From contig CAYOGN010000115.1 in the NCBI GenBank assembly GCA_964403545.1, positions 1 through 20,266 on the forward strand: DNA of 20,266 nucleotides, in the 5' to 3' direction. Below, one piece after another: positions 15,206-20,266 of the stretch. This DNA comes from VYFG01 sp964403545. GTDB lineage: Bacteria > Pseudomonadota > Gammaproteobacteria > Arenicellales > Poriferihabitantaceae. Under the pieces are notes generated by a model. The model saw only the letters and a list, made by a program, of their open reading frames with translations, had not been told where the DNA came from and searched no databases. Each line of letters starts with the position of its first letter. The stretch's first letter is position 1. Position numbers and translations under genes: made by a program.

Positions 15206-15436
15206 ACCGCGGTTTTTCGCATTGGACAAAGAAGTACTGGCTAAACCTGCCTGAGCGGTGATTTTAGTCCGTGTAAAGTCGGCCTAACCACAAAATTAGC
15301 CCTTCAAAGCCCTGAAATGAAAGCAAATATGCGATAGTATCCGGTTGCCACCGGCTGACCTCTCGAGGACAGACCAGTGCATGGGTATGCTGTCTCCGGC
15401 AAAATCGGATTACTACTTTTGAACGAAACGATTAAA

Positions 15437-15513
15437 TGGGGTGTAGCCAAGTGGCCTAAGGCACCAGGTTTTGATCCTGGCATTCGGAGGTTCGAATCCT
15501 CCCACCCCAGCCA
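15437..15513 (+). tRNA. tRNA-Gln (anticodon TTG)
   Basis: A complete cloverleaf is visible. The acceptor stem TGGGGTG (15437-15443) pairs with CACCCCA (15503-15509). The D stem is GCC/GGC with an 11-base loop. The anticodon stem CCAGG/CCTGG encloses TTTTGAT, with anticodon TTG at 15471-15473. The T arm is GGAGG-TTCGAAT-CCTCC. The discriminator is G and CCA is encoded (15511-15513). It lies 21 bases before the prs start, as in Pseudomonas, so tRNA processing probably cuts the prs transcript. Confidence 0.97.
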
Positions 15514-15534
15514 TCCATAGTGAGAGGAATTTTC

Positions 15535-16485
15535 GTGTCACCTGACAATTTGTCGGTATTTACGGGCAATGCTAATCCCTTATTGGCTAAAGAAATAGTC
15601 CAGTGCCTCGGTATTCCTATGGGCAGGGCGTTGGTAAATACCTTTAGTGACGGCGAGATTAACGTCGAGGTAATGGAGAATGTTCGCGGTCGCGATGTAT
15701 TTGTCGTACAACCGACCTGCGCCCCGTCAAATGATAATTTGATGGAATTGTTGGTGATGATTGATGCATTGAAGCGATCATCCGCAGGCAGAATAACGGC
15801 GGTTATCCCCTATTTCGGGTATGCTCGCCAGGATCGCCGCCCTCGTACTGCGCGGGTTGCGATATCGGCAAAACTGGTCGCATCGATGATCAAGATAGCG
15901 GGTGCTGACCGTGTCCTTACCATGGATTTACATGCCGATCAGATACAGGGGTTTTTTGATATTCCCTGCGATAATATTTATGGTTCGCCGGTACAAATGG
16001 GCGAAATCTGGCGCAAGCGATTGCCCAATCCTATCGTTGTATCACCGGATGTCGGTGGTGTAGTACGAGCAAGGGCGATGGCAAAGCAGCTTGAAACCGA
16101 TCTCGCCATCATTGACAAACGGCGACCAAAAGCGAATGAGGCGAAGGTGATGCACATCATCGGCGAAGTTGACGGCCGGTCGTGCATCATGATTGACGAT
16201 ATGGTGGATACTGCCAATACATTGTGTGAGGCAGCCAGATCATTGAAAGAACAGGGTGCGGTAAAGGTGATTGCTACCTGTACTCATCCGGTGTTGTCCG
16301 GTAATGCAGTGGAGCGTATCGCAAAATCAGAACTTGATGAATTGCTGGTGACCAATTCAATACCATTACAGGATGATGCCCGGGACTGCCCAATCATTAC
16401 CCAATTGAGCGTTGCCGAATTATTAGCCGAATCAATCCGTCGAATTTCAACGGGCGATTCAATCAGCAATCTTTTTATAGATTGA
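15535..16485 (+). CDS. prs: Ribose-phosphate pyrophosphokinase (PRPP synthetase)
   Basis: The 316-residue enzyme makes PRPP from ribose 5-phosphate and ATP for purine, pyrimidine, histidine, tryptophan and NAD synthesis. Visible signatures are NTFSDGEINVEVMENVRGRDVFVVQ, the catalytic flexible-loop segment YFGYARQDRRPRTARVAISAK, the metal-binding LTMDLHADQIQGFFD and the PRPP-binding loop IDDMVDTANTL. In that loop the usual Gly-Gly or Ala-Gly pair is Ala-Asn, which is unusual. The start is GTG at 15535 with AGAGGA (15523-15528) 6 bases ahead. An upstream in-frame GTG at 15520 would add five residues and place that ribosome site inside the gene. The length then fits E. coli Prs (315). rplY starts 59 bases downstream. 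Confidence 0.97.
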   Translation: MSPDNLSVFTGNANPLLAKEIVQCLGIPMGRALVNTFSDGEINVEVMENVRGRDVFVVQPTCAPSNDNLMELLVMIDALKRSSAGRITAVIPYFGYARQDRRPRTARVAISAKLVASMIKIAGADRVLTMDLHADQIQGFFDIPCDNIYGSPVQMGEIWRKRLPNPIVVSPDVGGVVRARAMAKQLETDLAIIDKRRPKANEAKVMHIIGEVDGRSCIMIDDMVDTANTLCEAARSLKEQGAVKVIATCTHPVLSGNAVERIAKSELDELLVTNSIPLQDDARDCPIITQLSVAELLAESIRRISTGDSISNLFID

Positions 16486-16491
16486 TACAAA

Positions 16492-16516
16492 AGTTTGTTT
16501 TAACAGTTTGTTTTAA
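16492..16516 (+). repeat. Tandem 12-bp direct repeat between prs and rplY
   Basis: AGTTTGTTTTAA occurs at 16492-16503 and again at 16505-16516, separated by one C, so the period is 13 bases. It lies just after the prs stop and about 17 bases ahead of the rplY ribosome binding site. It may be a slippage duplication or part of a control region. Confidence 0.85.
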
Positions 16517-16544
16517 TTGGCCGCAAGGTCTACGGAGAAAAGAA

Positions 16545-17219
16545 ATGAGTGAAATTGAATTAATTGCAAGATTACGAGCCCGAACGGGAACCGGCCTTGT
16601 TCGCCGATTGCGTAAAGAGGGTGATGTTCCTGCAATTTTGTATGGTGGTGATAAAGACAACCTGAGCATCGCGGTGAACCACGATGTGCTATACCACAGC
16701 CTGGAAAAGGAAGAATTCCACTCTCAGGTCATCACGATTAATACCGATGGCAATAAGGAGCAGGCTATTCTGCGGGATGTACAACGCCACCCACACAATA
16801 TCACTATCCTGCATGCAGATTTTCAACGCATCGATCAAAAAAAGGCAATACATATGTCTCTGCCTATTCACTTTACCGGTGAAGAAGACTGTGTCGGCGT
16901 CAAGACTGACGGCGGTATGATTTCTCACCTGATGAATGAAATTGAAATCACCTGCCTGCCCAAAGATCTGCCAGAAATCATCGAGCTCGATGTTTCCGAA
17001 TTGCACCTTGGCGAGTCGTTGCACCTGTCAGACATCGCATTACCGGATGGCGTCCAGATCACCGCTTTTACCCACGGTGATATCGAAGAGCACGACAATG
17101 CGGTTGTGGCAATACAGGCGACCCGGGTAGAAACCGAGGTTGAAGATGAAGATGTCGATGCAGGCATGGAAGAAAGTGCAGATACCAGCGAAGCGGCCGG
17201 CGAATCTGGCGAGGATTAA
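16545..17219 (+). CDS. rplY: 50S ribosomal protein L25, long Ctc/TL5 form
   Basis: The 224-residue protein binds 5S rRNA. The N-terminal L25 domain (about 1-92) includes RARTGTGLVRRLRKEGDVPAILYG and ILRDVQRHPHNITILHADFQRI. A C-terminal TL5-type beta domain follows (about 98-185), as in Pseudomonas and unlike the 94-residue E. coli protein. A very acidic tail ends the protein (EVEDEDVDAGMEESAD onward). The ATG at 16545 is chosen because GGAG (16534-16537) precedes it by 7 bases and the family N-terminus begins there; the frame is open back to 16482. pth starts 72 bases downstream. Confidence 0.96.
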   Translation: MSEIELIARLRARTGTGLVRRLRKEGDVPAILYGGDKDNLSIAVNHDVLYHSLEKEEFHSQVITINTDGNKEQAILRDVQRHPHNITILHADFQRIDQKKAIHMSLPIHFTGEEDCVGVKTDGGMISHLMNEIEITCLPKDLPEIIELDVSELHLGESLHLSDIALPDGVQITAFTHGDIEEHDNAVVAIQATRVETEVEDEDVDAGMEESADTSEAAGESGED

Positions 17220-17291
17220 TTCGAACACGGTTGTATCCGGCCAACCTGATTCAGATTTGGTGATCGTCTCTCTGCCACAGCAATAGAATCT

Positions 17292-17891
17292 ATGGACATG
17301 ACGCAATCAGGCATTACCCTGATTGCAGGGCTGGGTAATCCGGGTAGCAAGTATGCCGAAAGCCGCCATAATGCCGGATTTCAATTTGTTCAGGCACTGC
17401 AACAGCACTATTCGTTTACCCTCAAAGACGACAAACGACATAAGGGACTAACCGGCAATTTCGAAAATTCAGGCAATACTATCCGGGTAATTGCGCCCCA
17501 GACATTTATGAATCTGAGCGGTGATAGCGTCGTGTCTTTCAGCCGCTTTTACCGAATTCCAGATCATCAGATACTGATCGTCTACGATGAGCTAGATCTG
17601 GAACCCGGCATCATCCGGTTAAAACTGGAGGGGGGACACGGCGGACATAACGGGTTACGAGATATCATGCAAAAATCCGGCAGCAAAGACATGAAGCGAC
17701 TGCGAATAGGGATCGGGCACCCTGGAGACAGTCGTAAAGTGTCTGCTTATGTTTTGTCCAGACCCGGCACAGATCACCGAATCAGTATTGACGCCGCCAT
17801 CTCACGCGCCATGACCGTCATGCCGGATATTCTCGGTGGTGATTTTGCCAGGGCGATGAATGTTTTACATACCACTGAGCCGACCATATAA
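17292..17891 (+). CDS. pth: Peptidyl-tRNA hydrolase
   Basis: The 199-residue enzyme releases tRNA from peptidyl-tRNA that has dropped off the ribosome. The family start LIAGLGNPGSKYAESRHNAG carries Asn16 and the catalytic His26. Asn74 in FMNLSG, Asp99 in VYDELDL and Asn120 in GGHGGHNGLRD complete the active site known from the E. coli enzyme. Two ATGs six bases apart (17292 and 17298) are both possible, and neither has a clear ribosome binding site. The order rplY-pth-ychF is typical, and ychF begins 34 bases after the stop. Confidence 0.97.
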   Translation: MDMTQSGITLIAGLGNPGSKYAESRHNAGFQFVQALQQHYSFTLKDDKRHKGLTGNFENSGNTIRVIAPQTFMNLSGDSVVSFSRFYRIPDHQILIVYDELDLEPGIIRLKLEGGHGGHNGLRDIMQKSGSKDMKRLRIGIGHPGDSRKVSAYVLSRPGTDHRISIDAAISRAMTVMPDILGGDFARAMNVLHTTEPTI

Positions 17892-17925
17892 CCCATGATG
17901 GTTCGACCTTTCAGAGGAAATTTCC

Positions 17926-19020
17926 ATGGGATTTAAATGTGGCATAGTTGGCTTACCCAATGTCGGTAAATCCACCTTATTCAATGCGCTGACACGGTCA
18001 AATGCGGCCCAGGCGGCAAACTACGCGTTTTGCACCATTGATCCCAATGTGGGCATTGTGGAAGTTCCTGATCCACGACTCGATCTGTTGAGTGAGATAG
18101 TCCAACCCCGCAAAACCATTGCCACGACAATGGAATTTGTCGATATCGCCGGCCTGGTTTCCGGAGCTTCCACTGGAGAGGGTCTTGGCAATCGTTTTCT
18201 CGCCCACATTCGCGAGGTAGACGCTATCGCTCATGTTGTACGGGCCTTCGAAGACAGCAATATTACCCATGTATCTGAAACAGTGGATCCGGCATCGGAT
18301 ATTGAAACCATCAACACCGAATTGATTCTTGCCGATATGGAAACGGCAGAAAAAGCGCTGCATCGTGCCGACAAAAACAGCAAATCAGGGGATAAGGAGC
18401 AGATCCTGTTACGCGATCTCATGCAAAGGGTCAAGGCGCACCTGGACAAAGGTCATGTCCTGCGTGAGATGGAGCTGGATGATAATGCCAGAACATTACT
18501 CAAGCCCTTATGCTTTCTGACCATCAAGCCTGCGCTGTATATAGCCAACGTCAGTGAGGATGGATTTGAAAACAATCCTCTGCTGGAGACTATTCGACAA
18601 ATTGCCAACCAGGAGGACGCCGGAATAGTCGCTATTTGTGCTGCTATCGAGCAGGAACTGTCGGAGCTTGAGCCACAAGATGCCAAATCTTTTCTTGCAG
18701 AAATGGGTCTGGAAGAACCCGGACTTAACCGTATTATTCGCGCGGGTTACGAACTGCTGGGACTACATACCTATTTCACTGCCGGCGAAAAAGAAGTGCG
18801 TGCATGGACTGTTCGTACGGGCGCTACCGCGCCCCAGGCTGCGGGTGTCATTCATACCGATTTTGAGCGCGGATTTATCCGTGCCGAGACCACTGCCTTC
18901 GACGATTTTATCCATTATCGAGGCGAACAGGGCGCGCGGGAAGCGGGCAAGCTGCGACTCGAAGGAAAGGAATATATCGTCAGGGATGGTGACGTCATGC
19001 ATTTTCGATTTAACGTATAG
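17926..19020 (+). CDS. ychF: Redox-responsive P-loop ATPase YchF/OLA1
   Basis: The 364-residue protein is an Obg-family NTPase that binds ribosomes and, in the studied members, prefers ATP. The P-loop is GLPNVGKST (9-17), the G3 motif is DIAGLV (73-78), and the G4 position reads NVSE (208-211) instead of NKxD, as expected for an ATP-preferring YchF. The A domain is the helical insert around 130-195, and a C-terminal TGS domain covers about 280-364 (VRTGATAPQAAGVIHTDFE and YIVRDGDVMHFRFNV). The ATG has AGGA (17915-17918) 7 bases ahead. Length matches E. coli YchF (363). No clear terminator follows before the NorD-like frame. Confidence 0.98.
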   Translation: MGFKCGIVGLPNVGKSTLFNALTRSNAAQAANYAFCTIDPNVGIVEVPDPRLDLLSEIVQPRKTIATTMEFVDIAGLVSGASTGEGLGNRFLAHIREVDAIAHVVRAFEDSNITHVSETVDPASDIETINTELILADMETAEKALHRADKNSKSGDKEQILLRDLMQRVKAHLDKGHVLREMELDDNARTLLKPLCFLTIKPALYIANVSEDGFENNPLLETIRQIANQEDAGIVAICAAIEQELSELEPQDAKSFLAEMGLEEPGLNRIIRAGYELLGLHTYFTAGEKEVRAWTVRTGATAPQAAGVIHTDFERGFIRAETTAFDDFIHYRGEQGAREAGKLRLEGKEYIVRDGDVMHFRFNV

Positions 19021-19108
19021 TTCGCTTTTTTAGTCGGACGCCAGAGTCGATATCAATACACTCTCTTACGAATTCATCGAGAAAGCGCTGGACGAGTACC
19101 TGGATCCG

Positions 19109-20266
19109 GTGTTGTCTTCGCGTCGCACCTCGGAAGAGCCCAGCCGGGGATTGATGCCTCTCAGTAAAGAGCAACAGGAATTTTCCCTCCACTGGACCGA
19201 TGTAATCCGCAAATCGAATTCGGAGATGGCATACCAGTTTGTCAGCCATGCGCCAAAAGCGATCAGATTGATGGGAATCGAAGGTACCCATCAATGGTTA
19301 CTCCATGCGATGGATGTTTATGACAAGGAAGGACTCTACCCCGGTAGTGCAGCGCTGGATTCACTGCAAGCGTTCGCCGCAGACTATCGAACGAGCCATA
19401 TCTCGGTCAGCCTGGACCAGGTTCGGGGAATACTGGAAACCTTCATCTGTGGGCTCGCTGGACGAACCCTCAAGCTTGAAGCAGGTAACAGTATTTTTAC
19501 CGACACCAATACCCTTTATCTGCCGGCGAGGATCAACAGATACAATGACCGGGAAAAAAATTATCAACTTTACAAGGCTACCGCTGTCCACCTTTGGGCC
19601 CAGACCTGGTTCGGCACATTTAAGCGCCCTGCCCCCGATGCGCCACATCTGGTGCAACAAATTGCCGAGTTTCCTGACCACAGACGCGCACTGGCTCTTT
19701 TCAACCTGCTTGAAACCATCCGGCTGAATGCCTGTATCCAGCGAGAGTTGCCCGGTCTCGGCCGTGAAATTCTCACCCTGCACACGCCTGCACCTATCCA
19801 TGATGCTACCTGGCTCAACTTTATTGCGAGGCTGGAATCGAGTAATGCGTCGGTAGCAGACACTATTGCAGCCACGAAAAAACTTTATCCATTGCAATCG
19901 GCCTGGCCACAAGCCTTACACTATCAGGCTGGATTTGATCTCGAGGCAGCGCGAAACGGAATCGAACAGCGACTTGAACTGGAAAAAAATGCGTTGCAGA
20001 TAGCGTTAAGCGAAATGCTTGAATTAGCCGACAGGGATAGTGATACAACAGCAGCAGACGACCCTGAAACCGAGACCGGCAAGGTAGAGTTTAACCAGGA
20101 TCCCGAAGCTGGCATGTCACCCGAGATCACTCTGGATGGAGAACCCATGGCATTGCCACCAGACATCGAAACCCTGCTGCAATCCCTGTTGCAGGATCTT
20201 GATGACCTGCCGGATGACTGGCTGGTACCTGCAGATGATGGTGATCCCCGCCCCCGGGATGAAGCG
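19109..20266 (+). CDS. NorD/CbbO-like activation protein, N-terminal part (runs off the right edge)
   Basis: The frame is open from 19034 to the window end. Likely coding sequence begins before any usual start codon: INTLSYEFIEKALDEYLD is encoded from 19052. The first usual start is GTG at 19109; TTG at 19151 and ATG at 19154 follow. FICGLAGRTLKLEAG, IFTDTNTLYLPARINRY and NYQLYKATAVHLWAQTWFGT resemble the N-terminal region of NorD/CbbO proteins. These carry a C-terminal von Willebrand A domain and work with MoxR-type AAA+ ATPases (NorQ/CbbQ) to activate metalloenzymes such as NO reductase or Rubisco. From about 20030 the sequence becomes acidic, rich in Asp and Glu, as expected for the linker before a VWA domain. 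The target enzyme cannot be told from the window. The family assignment is from memory of conserved motifs. Confidence 0.7.
   Translation, partial: MLSSRRTSEEPSRGLMPLSKEQQEFSLHWTDVIRKSNSEMAYQFVSHAPKAIRLMGIEGTHQWLLHAMDVYDKEGLYPGSAALDSLQAFAADYRTSHISVSLDQVRGILETFICGLAGRTLKLEAGNSIFTDTNTLYLPARINRYNDREKNYQLYKATAVHLWAQTWFGTFKRPAPDAPHLVQQIAEFPDHRRALALFNLLETIRLNACIQRELPGLGREILTLHTPAPIHDATWLNFIARLESSNASVADTIAATKKLYPLQSAWPQALHYQAGFDLEAARNGIEQRLELEKNALQIALSEMLELADRDSDTTAADDPETETGKVEFNQDPEAGMSPEITLDGEPMALPPDIETLLQSLLQDLDDLPDDWLVPADDGDPRPRDEA

Noticed and set aside
16482..16544. Longer rplY start overlapping the prs stop
   Set aside because: Translation of the AGTTTGTTTTAA repeat gives an N-terminus foreign to L25, and GGAG precedes the ATG at 16545.
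1..20266. CRISPR array, insertion sequence, prophage or integrase
   Set aside because: No spaced repeat array, terminal inverted repeats, transposase or phage motifs were seen on either strand.

Overview
The window is chromosomal core DNA from a gammaproteobacterium of moderate GC. The best evidence is gene order. A minus-strand hemA-prfA-prmC block stands back to back with a plus-strand run of TPR lipoprotein (LbcA-like)-lolB-ispE-tRNA-Gln(TTG)-prs-rplY-pth-ychF. As I remember it, this is the arrangement in Pseudomonas aeruginosa (PA4666-PA4673), and it is close to the hemA|lolB-ispE-prs arrangement of E. coli. The proteins also read as gammaproteobacterial. I cannot name a genus. No insertion sequence, phage gene, integrase or CRISPR array is visible.

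Layout from left to right. (1) Positions 1-3108, minus strand: the N-terminal part of a RodZ-type cytoskeletal protein running off the left edge, then pnp (PNPase) and rpsO (S15), with a clear intrinsic terminator after pnp. (2) Positions 3389-8186, plus strand: asd, a gap of about 300 bases without a convincing gene, then an unusual serine-synthesis cluster. It consists of a short phosphoglycerate dehydrogenase without an ACT domain, serC, and a DUF1015 protein in the place where a phosphoserine phosphatase would be expected. (3) Positions 8197-11453, minus strand: hemA-prfA-prmC, convergent with region 2. (4) Positions 11454-11691: a divergent control region with an FNR/Anr-like box and three adjacent inverted repeats. 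(5) Positions 11692-19020, plus strand: the outer-membrane, isoprenoid, PRPP and translation cluster, with tRNA-Gln 21 bases before prs. (6) From about 19034 to the right edge, plus strand: the N-terminal part of a NorD/CbbO-like protein whose frame lacks a conventional start codon where its N-terminus should be.

How the genes work together: hemA diverts glutamyl-tRNA to tetrapyrrole synthesis, while tRNA-Gln, prfA, prmC (which methylates the GGQ glutamine of RF1), rpsO, rplY, pth and ychF serve translation. pnp serves RNA decay. LolB and the LbcA-like lipoprotein serve the envelope, and ispE and prs supply isoprenoid and PRPP precursors. The least understood part is the serA-serC-DUF1015 cluster. 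Its DUF1015 member carries an Asp-Gly-His-His-Arg motif that recalls ParB/Srx-fold serine kinases, which makes it a candidate for phosphoserine chemistry. The last gene is the N-terminal half of a MoxR/NorD-type activation factor.
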